Counted from the stretch's first letter, positions 1 to 11,597 are shown. The stretch: 64,000 bases of DNA from Sorghum bicolor (GCF_000003195.3 NC_012875.2:12056174-12120173); one strand, 5' to 3'. Program-made: numbers and translations. The notes: a model not told the origin generated them from the sequence alone.

Positions 1-1740
1 ACCAGGCTTCCAAAAATCATGAAAAATTTATCAGGGCCTATTCATAACAAAAGTAACAACTCCCTAAATTTGCATGGCCAGCAGATCACTAGATCTCAAG
101 ATAAAATTACCCACTGAAAAACCAAGATTAATTTATATCTATTCATTTCTGCAAAAACATGGCATGTTTCATATTTTTATTAAAAACTAGACTTATGCTG
201 GAACCTAACAAAATTGGAAGCACCACATTTGGATCTCTAAAACTCCAGATATGAATTTTACAAAAACAGCTTTGGCTCTGCACAACAGTGAACCAGAGAG
301 AGACACAGAGAGATTGACATCTGGGACCCGCGTGTCAGTGAGACAGAGGCAGGGGAGACGCTCGTCGCCGGCGAAGCTCAACGACGGCGAGGTCTCGGCC
401 GGATCCAAGGGCACCTACGTGTTCCTCTCATCAAGGCGACTCTATTGACCTACTTTGCGCACGCTCTACTGGACCCTAAGGTGCTCGCCGTCGGGAATGG
501 CGGAGCGGCGGCGCTGCGCGGCGATACGCCGGCGGATCCAGGCAACGACGACGCGGTAGAGCGTCATGCCGAGCATCAGTGAACCAAGGGGAAGCGGTAG
601 GAACAAGAATGGAGGAAAATGGTGGAGCAGAGAAGCCTGGCCACGTTGCCGGTGAGCTCGGGCGGAACTCCGGCGAGGAAGAACTGCTCGGAGCTCGACA
701 ATGCCGCCTTACCCGTGCTCGGCAGTGGCCAAGGAGGTGACGCCGGGGTGGAGGAGGCTCTGGCGAAGCTTTTGGCGGGCTGGCTTGGTCGGAAACGGCG
801 AGAAGAGCTCGGGCGACGCGGCCGTTCCACGGCGGAGCTCGCCGAGACGAAATGGAGGAGGGAGAGAGCGCTGGAGAGGCGAAATGAGGACGGCCGGGGC
901 TCGGGGTGGCGTCGTGGCGTCCAAGTGAAGGCGCCGGGGCTGACAGGCGGGGTCGCCGTCGACGTACGGCCGCCACGAGTCGTCCACGCGTCGGCCGGCC
1001 GGCGACTGACGAAACTGAATCGCACGATTCAGTCGTCGTCGACCGTGTCTGAAACCGGAAGTTCACCGACGTTTTACTCTCAGGTCACTCGATGGTTTTG
1101 GCTCAAACTTGTTCCTTTGGACAGAGCTACACGAGTTCTACAACTTTGGTTACAAGATCAAAGTCTAACTCGGTCGGGATTTCAAACTACAAAGCTCCAA
1201 ACAACCCTTGGTCGAAACTGCACGATCCAATACTTAGCCAAATTTGGCTAAGTATGAAATCAGCCCTAATTTTTGGCTTGTGAGCAATTTTTGAATGTGT
1301 TCCAAGCTTTTTCATAAAAAGCCATCAACATAACTTTTGTAGCTTATAAAATTCTCTACAACTTTGCTTCAGGTGCCAAAGACATGCAAGATCTCTAACA
1401 CCAGTTTCATAAAACATCTTTGAAGAGAGGTCTAGGAGGTCAATTAAGCCATTCTAGGTTTAACCTTAACCTAGGGGCAGTTTTGGCAAAACCCTTCAAC
1501 ATGAACTTTGCTCCAAATGATATTCTAAACATGATTGAAGTATTTTGGAAGACAATGTACACTGGTTTGTATTGGTTACCCCTTATAGTCACTCAATTCA
1601 AGTCACACAAGCAATTCAATCCAACATGGTATACATAAGATGACATGTGATCATGATAGATGTTTATGAATGAGCATGATGATGCTTATGTTGATGCAAT
1701 GTTCAGGATTAACATGCAAGCTAACACTAGGAGTGTTACA
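1..1740. mobile_element. Partial LTR 'X', Tekay/Del-like, right part only
   Basis: The segment ends in GTGTTACA (1733-1740), the complement of the TGTAACAC start typical of Tekay/Del-type LTRs. The sequence then changes abruptly to the leader of element H. The left end is outside the window, so I cannot tell whether this is a solo LTR or one end of a full element, nor its orientation. The body holds an AT-rich part (1-250), a GC-rich island with CGCCGGCG-like words (about 360-1060), and a CT/AT-rich tail (1090-1640). Long reading frames in the GC-rich island on both strands look compositional. The right-hand TSD would be TCACC (1741-1745), but its partner is not visible. Confidence 0.55.
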
Positions 1741-1907
1741 TCACCCCTGTCACACACAAATTTTTTACTCTTCCCTTCTTCACTCTCTTGCCCACTTTGC
1801 TTCATAGCCTACTCCACAAGCTTAGTGCAAGAAAAATCTGTCAAAAACCTCTTGCACACTTCCCTCTCCAAGCAAAAACACCATACAATTGTGCTAGCTC
1901 GTCCACC

Positions 1908-2918
1908 ATGAATAGAATTTTCGGGCTTAGAAGGAGCCGCCGCCAATGCGGTGAAGATCCACCAACCCCTGCAAGGAACGAGCAGCCGGTACATGGAGGA
2001 GAGGAGGAGGAGCCACATGGCCACGCCATTGACGAGGCCGACGCCCCCTTCATCGACTTGGAGAGCGAGCGGGAGATGCAGGCATACAACCTCATGAAGG
2101 AACGTGAGTTCCTCCATTCGCCGGCATTCGATCCTGCATTCTTGCACCAAATAGGTATGAATGTTGAGTTTGATACTATTTTCGAGCATCTTGGTTGGAG
2201 TAGAGTTGCCCCCATTCATGAGCTTGGGTCACATCTTTTGACGATCCAAATTTTGGGCACTCTACAAATTGTCGATTATGGTATTACCTTCCGTTGCTTT
2301 CGAAGAGATTTCGGTGTTTATTGGAAGGATCTTGCCAACCGTTTGGGTTTCCACGAGCGGTGCTCCATTGACTTAGGTTTCTCCCTCGGGGGTTACCAAC
2401 ATCATGCTTTCTAGCATTTGATCTCGGGGCAACACGTCGTTGGAAAGTTTCAAGGGCATTCTGCCAACATCCATCACCCCACTCTGAGGTTTCTCCATAA
2501 GTGGATCGCTAGTTCGTTCCTTTCAAGAGATGATACGCATCTTACTCATGACATGGAGTTGAAGTTGCTTTATGCTGCACTCAAAAAGATTAAGGTTGCA
2601 CCTGTGGTTGAACTTGTTAGGTTGCATTCCATTAAGACTTCAACTGCTATCATGTGCACATCTCTTATTACTCGCCTTGCTGAAAGTATTGATCCCCATG
2701 CTGCTAATACCATTGTTTACATCACTACTCCTCGCATCATGATTAATGAATCATATCTTTCGCATGCACATGTGATTAAACATGACGAAACAGGTAGATT
2801 TTATATTATTTTTCGGGATATACAAATAATATCCAGTTACCTAACCCGGATCTCGCTCTGTATAATTCCCCATCACCCACCTTCACCCTCATTGAGAGGG
2901 AAGGAGGAAGTAGGAGCT
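1908..2918 (+). pseudogene. Element H gag-like ORF1, 5' part (broken)
   Basis: The frame starts at an ATG in good context (CCACCATGA, 1908). It runs through an acidic, Arg-rich N-terminus and then a globular region with a pattern like the Athila ORF1 family: a short 'FxHLGW' helix, then 'EL...LLTIQILGTLQ', then 'ITFRCFRRDFGVYWKDLANRLGF'-type sequence at about residues 75-150. An in-frame TAG at 2412-2414 interrupts it, after which the same frame runs on to the A insertion. The coding sequence resumes at 48483, but frameshifts there mean no single frame continues. Family assignment rests on remembered pattern similarity. The product would be a capsid-like structural protein of the retrotransposon. 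Confidence 0.6.
2914..2918 (+). repeat. TSD of element A, left copy (GAGCT)
   Basis: GAGCT directly precedes the TGTTGACGG start of A's 5' LTR and is repeated at 48478-48482, directly after the TGTCAACA end of A's 3' LTR. A 5-bp duplication is normal for LTR retrotransposon integration. The match across 45.5 kb shows that everything between was inserted into A, not placed side by side. Confidence 0.95.
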
Positions 2919-4250
2919 TGTTGACGGTCCTTAAGTATCAAATTTAATCATCAAATAAATAAAGAAAAGGATCCAAATGCAACCAACACTTAGACTTAGC
3001 GTTTTATCTTACAGAATTCCATGAGTTTTGGTGTTTGTCTATTTCTGCAGGGGGTTATCAGGAAATATGAAGGAAAGGCCCACATGTCGGGTTTACATAG
3101 AGATATTAACGTGCCGTTCAATTTTCTATCATCTAGAAGACTCCAGAAGCCATGGGAACGAACGGGAAGCCGAGCGGGCTCGGGGACAGGGTGCCCGCCC
3201 TCCCCCCTTGGGCGCCCGCCCTGGTGTTTTGGCCAATCACGTTCTACTTCACGGATCATGCTCCACTGACCTAAAGGATCAAGGAAAACCGTGCGATTAA
3301 TGTCGGTTTGATCCGACGGCCCAGATTCACTTGAGGGGACTATATAAGCAGGCCCCCTGGCTCCTGGAGGAGACACTTCTTTGATCCGTACTCATTATTC
3401 ATAGACAGAGCAAAAGCTAGGGTTTGGAGATGAGAGCTCTCCTCTCATCTCTAAACTAGAGTAGATCTAGATAGTAGCGAGATGGAGAGCGAGGGAGGAT
3501 TGGAGGAGAGGCCGGCCTGTCGGTTCTTCCTCTGGTTGTACTTCGCCATGATCAAGCTCTAATCAAGCTTGCTCATGGGATGACTCTGGTAATCTACTTC
3601 TTATTTCATTATGCAATTACTATCTATGTATGTTCTGGTTCACAACTCTTTTGAGTACTTTTAATCTATAGGACGCTATAGGTGAGAGTTGTAGTACATG
3701 TGTAAGCGTGGTGCTTAGACCTAGATTACTTGTGGATATCCCCTGTCTAGCCTGATCGTGTGGTAGGCCGCGTAGGTGACAGTTACATTGGTCCCCTATA
3801 GTCCACCTCCCGTTAGTAGGACTGGTAGGGTTTATCGGCCTATAGATAAGCATCCTTTGTGGTGTATTCTTATCACGTGGTTCGTCCCAGACATAGACAT
3901 ACCCCTTTGAAGTAGAGAAACCATAGTTATCCTCTCCATTCTCCTACCATCGCCCATATATTAGATTGCTCTACTCTATATTCCCCCATTATCATTCTAC
4001 CTTTAATATTGTTCGTATTCAATTCTATCACATTTCCTATTTACACCTATATATCTATCTTGGTTAAGTTAGAGCATAGTTGGTTCTCCCGTTTTCCTGT
4101 GGATACGATAAAACCTTTAACTGGGTAAAAGCTACAACGATATCCATGCGCTTGCGGATTTATCTGTGTGTGTATAAATACCATAGTACACTCTAGTGCC
4201 ATGCTGGGGATGACAACCTAGTATTCTAGTGGTGTTAGCAAGTGTCAACA
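2919..4250 (+). repeat. Element A 5' LTR
   Basis: This 1,332-bp LTR begins TGTTGACGGTCC and ends AGTGTCAACA, followed by the primer site. It aligns along its whole length with 29885-30838 plus 48154-48477. The 3' copy lacks about 40 bases that are present here around 3617-3657. It contains a TATA box (3340-3349). A small antisense frame at 3620-3853 is conserved in the other LTR, but only because the DNA is duplicated. Confidence 0.93.
3340..3349 (+). promoter_or_regulatory. TATA box of element A LTR
   Basis: CTATATAAGC lies in a GC-rich setting about 420 bases into the LTR, the expected place for the U3/R promoter. The 3' LTR has the equivalent CTATATAAAC near 30287. Element F has CTATATAAGC in a similar context at 62110. 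Confidence 0.7.
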
Positions 4251-4257
4251 AGCTTTT

Positions 4258-4275
4258 TGGCGCCGTTGCCAGGGA
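4258..4275 (+). other. Primer binding site of element A (tRNA-Asp type)
   Basis: TGGCGCCGTTGCCAGGGA lies 7 bases after the LTR end. It is nearly identical to the TGGCGCCGTTGCCGGGGA complement of the tRNA-Asp 3' end that Athila-lineage elements use, with one G-to-A difference. It fixes the 5' LTR boundary and the plus orientation. Confidence 0.88.
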
Positions 4276-4401
4276 GACGGTTGCTGAGTTGACTACGATC
4301 TACCTTAATCATTTTGTAAATATATATATATATTTCCTTTTATCCTTTACCTCATCTCTACTATTCTTTCTTCTTATCTAATCCTTGATTTCTGGTCTAC
4401 C

Positions 4402-5241
4402 ATGAATGCAAACATGTTTATCTATCAGTTTAATAGACCTACGGGCACACATCTCGAACCACCAAAATCTACAAAGCCTATCATAGCATCTAGTTTTGAG
4501 ATAGACCCCAAATACACAGAATTTGTTCAAAAACAACCTTTCTCAGGAGAAGGTGAAGAAAACCCATACAAACACCTAAGAGAGGTTTATCGAATCTATG
4601 ACCTCCTTCGCATAGAAGGCATGTCCGATGAGACCCTTAAATGGAAGCTCTTTCCATTCTCTTTAACAGGAGAAGCTAGACACTGGTACAAACTCAAAGT
4701 AGGGAGTGTTCATGGAGATTGGAAGGAGTTATATAATAGCTTTCTTTTTAAATATTTTCCAATCTCCAAAGTGGCGGAACTTTGGCGTGAGATTACTTCT
4801 TTTAAACAACTGGAAGAAGAATCTCTTGGCAAATCATGGGACCGCTTTATTAACCTTACTATCACTGGCCCAAAGCTTTCTATTCTAGAAGAAGTTCTTC
4901 TAATTCACTTTTTTGAGGGCCTTAGTAGGGAAAATAAGCAAACCTTGAATATAGCCTCTAGAGGATCCTTCTATCACCTACCTGCTAGTGAAGCTAGAGA
5001 TTTAATTGATTCATTGAGTGGAAAGTTTCCTAGCATTTATATCCCTAAGAAAGAGAAAGAACCAGTTCCTAGACAAGAAGAAGAAGTTTTGATAGCCAGA
5101 TCACAACCACTTCAATCCCAAACTCTAGCTATCCATCCTAAAACATCAAGACCCCAAAATTCTCCAAGGGAGGAAGGAATTCTGATCTTAAATCTTTCAG
5201 ATACTGATGGTTTAGACATTTGGTTCATAAGAGACTTTTAA
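4402..5241 (+). CDS. Element A gag-like protein
   Basis: This open 279-residue frame starts at the first ATG after an AT-rich leader (4276-4401). Residues 50-200 have the pattern of a retrotransposon gag (capsid) domain: 'FSGEGEENPYKHLREVYRI', 'LKWKLFPFSLTGEARHWY' and 'SWDRFINL'. This region would self-assemble into the particle that packages the element's RNA. The C-terminal 80 residues are polar and low in complexity, and I see no CCHC zinc knuckle. The frame ends by running out of phase into the next ORF (from 5220), which overlaps it by 22 bases, so a frameshift (programmed or mutational) may join the two. Confidence 0.7.
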   Translation: MNANMFIYQFNRPTGTHLEPPKSTKPIIASSFEIDPKYTEFVQKQPFSGEGEENPYKHLREVYRIYDLLRIEGMSDETLKWKLFPFSLTGEARHWYKLKVGSVHGDWKELYNSFLFKYFPISKVAELWREITSFKQLEEESLGKSWDRFINLTITGPKLSILEEVLLIHFFEGLSRENKQTLNIASRGSFYHLPASEARDLIDSLSGKFPSIYIPKKEKEPVPRQEEEVLIARSQPLQSQTLAIHPKTSRPQNSPREEGILILNLSDTDGLDIWFIRDF

Positions 5242-5539
5242 GCATAGATAATTCAAATCCTTGCAATGATGGTTCTCTTAGAGAATGTCCTGGTTCCTAT
5301 TATGAAGAAGTCAAGGATGACATATCAAGTGAAGGAGACTTAAGCCATATAGAAATTTATATCTGCTCCCCTTCCATGTTCACAAGTTCTAAGTCCATCC
5401 TTGATCTTAGAGATCCCTCTTATCCCTCTCCTTTCCAGTCTCATGAGGATCCTAGCAATTCACCAAGACGACCAAACCATAGGAGTCATGAAGACCATAA
5501 GGATGACATGTCAAGTAATGTCATAGAAGGAGAGCTAAG
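5220..5539 (+). pseudogene. Element A second ORF, left part (split by D)
   Basis: The frame overlaps the end of gag and encodes an acidic, Ser/His/Pro-rich stretch of no recognised family. It is cut at 5539 by element D. Removing D and one TSD copy restores the phase exactly: the same frame resumes at 25702. It contains a loose internal duplication, in which an 'AAGGATGACATxTCAAGT' word plus a following 'TAAGCC' occurs at about 5313-5345 and again at 5499-5540. Function unknown; it may be the gag C-terminus. Confidence 0.5.
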
Positions 5540-5865
5540 CCTTGGTGCAAAAGCTGATCTGTAAACACAAAGAGCTAATACCCGATACAAAAGTTAAGGC
5601 GTGCCAGCCGATTTGACCTTACAATCGACAAAGGTGGTAACTCGAACACTTTGGTCCCGACAACAGCGATACATCCGAATGCCACGGCCAAGAGTTGCTC
5701 ACGCGGAACATGAGAACACACCAAGTTTGACTCGATGAATTCCTAAGAACTCGTAGTAAAAGGAAAATACAACGAAATCGTCGAAAAAGTAGATGCTGGA
5801 ATATGTGTAAAAACTTATGTTTGGTTGATTGATGGATTGTTTATTACATTGCCACGGGGTCTACA
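5540..5865 (-). repeat. Element D 3' LTR, distal part
   Basis: This matches 24969-25290 with scattered substitutions. The copy begins CCTTGGTGC where the other LTR has TGTTGGTGC, so the usual terminal TG reads CC. It is cut at 5865 by element E, and CTACA at 5861-5865 is the left copy of E's TSD. Confidence 0.85.
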
Positions 5866-7059
5866 TAATGCGTCACATTGTCCTGATCTTCATGACGTAG
5901 GATGAACACCGATAACTAGCTGAAGAACAACATGATAACTTGCTGCAAGCAGCGATAACTAGTGCAACCTGGCAAATAAAACTCAAAGCCAACCACCGTC
6001 TTTAACCGGCAACCTGAATCGAGGATTCGCCCAACCACACTCTCAAGGAACCAACCAACACAGCCTCCAATCTATCAAGGAATACCTTGAAGGGAGTAGG
6101 AGCACCAATTGGGAGCGAATGAAGCCGCCGCCTATGTAATCCCGCGAGGAAATCACAAGAGCATGCGGTAGAGATCACTCTCTGGATTTGTTAGCACGCA
6201 GCTGAACAAAGGGGTTCTGTATTTCAATTATCAAAGTCTAAGATTACATTGAGTCTTAGGGGGTATTTATACTAGCAACAGTCCTGCTAGATAGGTATGA
6301 AAACGAAATAGAGTTTCTGAGGGAAGGCAATGTGAAAGGTCCCCTCGAAATGGATTCCCGAAGTGGCTTCGCGTGACTGTTAGCCTCCAGAGCAGTTTCA
6401 AATAAACGGACCATAACTTTTTATTGGGAAGTCCAAATGATGAACCGTTTCTTGGGTGTGAAACTAGACTCAAAGGGCTTTCCAGCAATGTATGTCAACC
6501 AGCACGAAACATTGTAGATTGGTACAGTTTTACTTGGCAAGTTGTACCAACATTCTGTCATGACAGACTATTGACCTTCTGAGCAGTCTGTACTAATTCT
6601 GATCTAGAGGCAATATGGCGTATCCAATCTGGTCGCCACTAGATTCATTGGAAAGTAGACTCGTCAAGCTTTCCAAAAAAGTACTCATGGACCTTCATAG
6701 CTTTTGTGAGTAAAAAGTTATGAAGATTTCTTGCACTGGTCCGTTTTTTACTTCCACTGGTCCGTTTTTGACTTCTTCTGGAACTTGCACTGGTCCGTTC
6801 TTCAAGGTCCGATTCATCCTTCTCTTATTCTATATACCTGAGTATAATCAAGGTACAGCACTTAGGTAGTATATAATTCTTATTAATATTAAAATGAATC
6901 TCACAAAGTAGCGCGTGGACCCCTTGTTGTAGCTTCTTTGCACGACTACGTGTAATCGGTCCATCGATGACTTGGGCTGGTGTCGGTGTAAGTGAAACTT
7001 GAGTGGATGTAGCTTGACTTGGAGCTTGTGACATCTTGCTTGGTGGCATGGTCATATCA
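5866..7059 (-). repeat. Element E 3' LTR
   Basis: This 1,194-bp copy aligns with 12552-13766. In minus orientation it starts TGATATGACC right after a purine-rich stretch (GTCGGGGAGGA, complement of about 7060-7070) that serves as the polypurine tract. It contains the end of the pol frame, which stops at 6825. It also holds tandem copies of an about 21-bp unit with core CACTGGTCCGTTTTT (about 6735-6800), one unit fewer than in the other LTR. Confidence 0.88.
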
Positions 7060-8024
7060 TCCTCCCCGACTTGAAAAGGAGTCATCCTCGACTCTAAAGT
7101 GTCTTCACTTGTGAATGGTGAGAGATCAGCAACATTGAAGGAGTTGCTCACGCCATAACTTGCAGGAGGATCAATCTTGTATGCATTGTCATTGATCTTC
7201 TCAAGAACACGAAATGGACCATCTCCTCGTGGCAGTAATTTTGATTTGCGCTGCTGAGGAAAGCGATCCTTGCGCAAGTGTATCCACACCAAGTCACCGG
7301 GTTCAAATAACACCTTCTTCCTATGTTTGTTCATACTTGCAGCCTTGCGTCCTCCCTTGAGTTCAATTGCTTCCTTGGTCTTCTCGTGTACCTTCTTGAT
7401 GTATGCAGCACGCTTGGAGGCTTCCATATTGGTTCTTTCCTGCAATGGAAGGGGCAACAAATCTATCGGAGCAATAGGTTTGAACCCATATACAATTACA
7501 AAAGGACACATATTAGTGGTAGAGTGTACTAACCTGTTATATGCAAACTCCACATGTGGCAAGCATTCCTCCCAAACCTTCAGGTTCTTTTTCACCATAG
7601 TTCGCAGCAACATTGACAATGTGCGATTCACCACTTCAGTTTGTCCATCGGTTTGAGGGTGACAAGTGGTGGAGAACAAAAGCTTGGTTCCGAGCTTTGC
7701 CCATAATGTTTTCCAAAAATAGCTCACAAACTTGACATCACAATTAGATACAATGGTTCTAGGCATTCCATGCATCCGCACAATTTCCTTGAAGAACAAA
7801 TTAGCAATATGTGAAGCATCGTCGCTCTTGTTACAACGAATAAAATGAGCCATCTTTGAAAATCTATCAACCACAACAAAAATTGAATCTTTTCCTTTCT
7901 GAGTTCTAGGCAACCCCAAGACAAAATCTACGCTTAAGTCTTCCCAAGGAGTTTTGGGAGTAGGTAAAGGAGTATATAAACCATGAGGGTTCAGTTTAGA
8001 CTTAGCTTTGTGACAGGTGGCGCA
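6825..8024 (-). pseudogene. Element E integrase core and C-terminus
   Basis: The frame is open from 7919 to 6825. It covers the integrase catalytic core ('GKDSIFVVVDRFSKMAHF', then 'HPQTDGQTEVVNRTL') and a GPY/F-like region ('FEPGDLVWIHLRKDRFP... RGDGPFRVLEKIND'). The tail contains 'GPITRSRAKKLQQ' and is encoded inside the 3' LTR. The same frame continues upstream into 8025-8993, separated by one in-frame TGA at about 8025-8027 that replaces the Trp expected before the CxxC half of the zinc-binding motif. Integrase would insert the cDNA into the genome. No chromodomain is visible. Confidence 0.75.
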
Positions 8025-9157
8025 TCACTCCACGAATCTGATGACATCTCTTCTCATCTTGGGCCAATAAAAATGATCTTCTAGCAGCTCATAGGTTTTC
8101 CTTTGTCCAAAATGGCTTGTCAATCCTCCCCCATGAGACTCCTGCAACAAAAGCAATCTAACCGAAGAATTTGGAACACAGATTTTGATAGCTCTAAACA
8201 AAAATCCATCATGTATATGATACTTTTCCCAACCTTTTCCATTTTTACAATGATTATATGGTTCTGAAAATTCAGGGTCATTACTGTATAGTTCTTTCAA
8301 ACTTTCAAGTCCCAAAACCATTACTTCAAGTTGGTTTAGCAACACACTCTTTTGTGACAGAGCATCAGCAACAACATTGTCCTTACCTTTCTTATATTTC
8401 ACAATGTATGGAAATGTTTCGATGAACTCAACCCATTTGGCATGACGACGGTTCAGTTTTGCTTGTCCTTTCAAGTACTTCAAAGCTTCATGATCAGAGT
8501 GAATAACAAATTCTTTTGGCCATAAGTAGTGCTGCCATGTTTCAAGCACACGCACCAATGCATATAATTCTTTATCATACACAGAATAATTCAGTTGAGC
8601 ACCTCCTAGTTTTTCACTAAAATATGCTACAGGTTTTCCTTGTTGCATTAAAACTCCTCCTATCCCAATTCCACTAGCATCACATTCTACTTCAAAAGTT
8701 TTAGTGAAATCAGGAAGAACAAGTACAGGTGCTTCAGTCAAACGTTTCTTTAATTCTTGAAATGCATTTTGTTGTGATTTTCCCCATTTAAAGTCAACAC
8801 CTTTCTTTGTCAATTCATTCAAAGGAGCAGCGATGGTACTGAAATCTCTCACAAACCTCCTATAAAAACCAGCAAGGCCATGAAAACTTCTTACTTGACT
8901 TACATTTGTTGGAGTTGGCCAATCCTTGATGGCTTCCACCTTGCTTTCATCCACTTCTATGCCCTTTCCTGAAACAACAAAGCCAAGAAACACAACATGG
9001 TCTGTGCAAAAACTGCACTTCTCAAGATTAGCAAATAATTTCTCCTTTCTAAGCTATTCCAAGACTTGCTGAAAATGATTCACATGTTCCTCAAAAGACT
9101 TGCTGTAAATTAAGATATCATCGAAGTAGACAACAACAAATTTTCCAATGAAAACTC
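8025..9157 (-). pseudogene. Element E RT C-terminus, RNase H and integrase zinc domain
   Basis: Reading leftward: the RT catalytic YFDD (near 9128), then an in-frame stop near 9052, then the RT thumb ('[21 protein letters not shown]'). Next comes RNase H with '[18 protein letters not shown]' and '[10 protein letters not shown]...NVVADALS', and then the HHCC half '[10 protein letters not shown]...YWPKM'. The open part is 8993-8025. It is out of phase with the preceding RT block because of a small deletion near 9175. This is the enzymatic core that copies the RNA and degrades the template. Confidence 0.75.
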
Positions 9158-10732
9158 TCAAGACATGGTCATTAATCTCATGAAAGTACTAGGAGCATTA
9201 GTCAAACCAAAAGGCATAACTAACCATTCATACAGCCCAAATTTTGTTTTAAATGCAGTTTTCCATTCATCCCCTGTTTTCATTCTTATCTGATGGTATC
9301 CACTTCTCAAATCAATTTTAGTTAATATGGTGGAACCACTTAAGTCATCAAGCATGTCATCTAAATGTGGGATGGGATGGCGATAGCGAACAGTGATGTT
9401 ATTTATAGCTCTACAATCCACACATATTCTCCAAGAACCATCTTTCTTAGGTACTAAAATTACAGGAACAGCACAAGGACTTAAACTTTCACGAACAAAA
9501 CCTTTATCAAGAAGTTCTTACACTTGCCTTTGTATCTCCTTTGTTTCTTCTGGATTGGTTCGATATGGTGGTCGATTATGTAGTGCAGCCCCTGAAATGA
9601 GATCAATTTGATGCTCAATCCCACGAATTGGAGGTAGTCTCGCCAGTGTTTCTTCTGGAAAGACATCTCCATAGTCCTGCAAAAGATGAGACACAACACT
9701 AGGAAGAGAGGTCATGTCGTTATCTGAAATTAAAATATCTTTGTACTCAAGTACAAAGAGCACTTGTTTGGGGTTGTTCCTCACTTCTCTCATTTCAGAT
9801 TTTGTGGCTAGCATGACTAAATTCTCTCCCTCTCCTTTCTTTTTCTCCCTCAAATTTAGCTTGTGGAACTCACTCACCGAGTTGTGGGTGGCACTCAATT
9901 TCTTTTGCTCTCCTTCCTCTCTACTCACTGGAACAATTGCAGATTTCGTTTGTAAATGTTCAGCCATGATTTGTTGGGGTGTCATAGGCTTGAGAACAAA
10001 CTTCTTCCCCGTTAGATTGATAGTAAACTGATTTGTTCTCCCACAATGTTGGCTATATCGATTATATTGCCATGGCCTTCCAAGCAGCAAGTGACACACC
10101 GACATAGGCGCCACATCACACTCTACTGTGTCAACATATTCACCAATCTTGAATGGAACGTTTACTCTATATCTAATCTTGATATCTCCCAAATCATTCA
10201 GCCACTGTACATGATATGGATGTGGGTGTCGTAGCAGCTTCAGGCCAAGTTTATCAGCCATCTCACGACTAGCAAGATTATGGCAACTTCCTCCATCAAT
10301 AATCACCTTCACCACCTTATCATGCACCTTTGCTCTGGTTTGAAATAAATTATGTCGCTGCCCATTTTCAGCTTCTTTCATTTGAACACTCAAGATTTGA
10401 GTCACCACAAGAGCAGCACCATGCTCAAATTCACAACCAGTATGTTCCTCATCTTGATGGGCCTCACCAACATGTTCTTCCTCAGCTTCCTCTTCACTAG
10501 CTGATTCAAATTCTCCACTATCATTCACAATGACCACACGATTATTTGGACACTCTCTTGATACATGTCCACGGCCTCCACACTTGAAGCACTGAATTCC
10601 ACTACTCTTGGAAGTGGAACCCACTGAAGTGGTGTTTGATGCTGCTGGTTTTGAACTTGGGACAACAGTGTTCTTTCCACTAAAAGTACCCTGAAAATTA
10701 GATCGTGAGCCTCCACTTGAGCCTTTCACCAT
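9158..10732 (-). pseudogene. Element E nucleocapsid knuckle, protease and RT fingers/palm
   Basis: One frame, broken by a TAA at 9518-9520. From the N-terminus it holds a CCHC zinc knuckle (CFKCGGRGHVSREC), an acidic linker, an aspartic protease with 'VIIDGGSCHNLAS', a linker, and RT ('PYRTNPEETKEIQ', stop, 'VPKKDGSW', '[11 protein letters not shown]', '[12 protein letters not shown]'). After 'TFMRLM' the phase is lost. Comparison with the expected protein suggests a 4-bp deletion at a short ATGA repeat just before the YFDD segment. The active-site DGG (rather than DTG/DSG) is common in plant gypsy proteases. Confidence 0.75.
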
Positions 10733-10772
10733 GGATAGTTCAGCAGAAAACTTGGTGATTGATTTGCTCTAA

Positions 10773-11597
10773 TCATGGTGGATGACGGTATGGCTGAAAT
10801 TCAACAATGCGCTGAATATTGCGATGCAGCCCAGCCATAAAACGTGCAATAGTTTGCTCTTCATCTTCATACACATTGGCTCTAATCATAGATTTCTCCA
10901 TCTCCTTATAATACTCTTCAACAGAGAGACTTCCTTGCTTCAAATTCTGCAATTTATCAAAAAGATCACGCCGATAGTGCTTCGGCACAAAACGACTTCT
11001 CATTTCTCTCTTCATTTCATCCCAAGTTGCAATAGGATGTCTTCCATCTTCTTCACGATCACTGAGGAGCTGCTCCCACCATATCAAAGCATATCCTTCA
11101 AACTCCAGAGATGCCATTGCCAGCTTCTTCTCTTCTGAATAATTATGCAAGCGAAAGATTTTATCCACTTTCAGCTCCCAAGTGAAATAAGCTTCAGGAT
11201 CAGACCCACCATCAAACTTTGGCATGGTAAACTTCAGTTTTCCCAGCCTCTCCTCATGATTGCCTCTTCTACGATGTCGACGACCATATCGATATTGAGA
11301 ATGATCATCATCTTCTTCTTCTTCAGATTCTTCATCATCATGATTTCTTCGACCTTGACCTCTTCCCCTACCTCGGTTCCTCCTTCCTTGTTCCCTTGAG
11401 CTTCTACTAGCAGCACTATCACTCATATCTCCATCTTCACCATGGTTGCTTGCTCCATCATGAGGTTGGCGACGCCTTCTGATTTCAGTCATAAGGTTCT
11501 GAAGATCTTGTGTCAACCTATCTTGCTTTTCTTCTACGCTTTGTCGGAGTTCATTAAATTGTGCCAAAGTGACACAATCCTCTATTCCATCACCCAT
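10773..11597 (-). pseudogene. Element E gag, N-terminal part
   Basis: The frame starts at an ATG just after the leader. The N-terminus has a coiled-coil-like 'NELRQSVEEKQDRLTQDLQ' and Arg-rich, Asp/Glu-rich low-complexity tracts (residues 45-115). The capsid domain follows: 'LKFTMPKFDGGSDPEAYFTWE', 'YALIWWEQLL', 'RFVPKHYRRDLFDKLQNL', 'SVEEYYKEME', 'IARFMAGLHRNIQRIVE'. It ends about 40 bases before the knuckle-containing frame. The stretch normally found between capsid and knuckle is missing, so a deletion and phase change separate the two halves. Confidence 0.75.

Larger units (their letters stand above)
1741..2918 (+). mobile_element. Element H (Athila-like gypsy), left segment
   Basis: This is the leader and the first part of the gag-like gene of an LTR element that continues at 48478-52261. 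It is split by element A: the GAGCT at 2914-2918 recurs at 48478-48482 on the far side of A. The 5' LTR and primer site of H are not in the window; the leader is cut at 1740 by LTR X. The 160 bases before the gag start are CT-rich and show no other feature. Confidence 0.75.

Noticed and set aside
476..1251. Long overlapping frames on both strands (up to 210 codons) in the GC-rich part of LTR X
   Set aside because: Several frames overlap in both directions with Arg/Pro/Ser-rich, stop-poor translations. This is expected from GC-rich DNA, and there is no family pattern.
3620..3853. Antisense frame repeated at 30555-30761
   Set aside because: It lies inside the A LTR; conservation between copies comes from LTR duplication, not selection.
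4258..4275. Possible tRNA gene fragments at primer sites (also 12538, 24943, 39448, 42827)
   Set aside because: Only the complement of a tRNA 3' end is present next to LTR ends; no cloverleaf or internal promoter boxes are seen.
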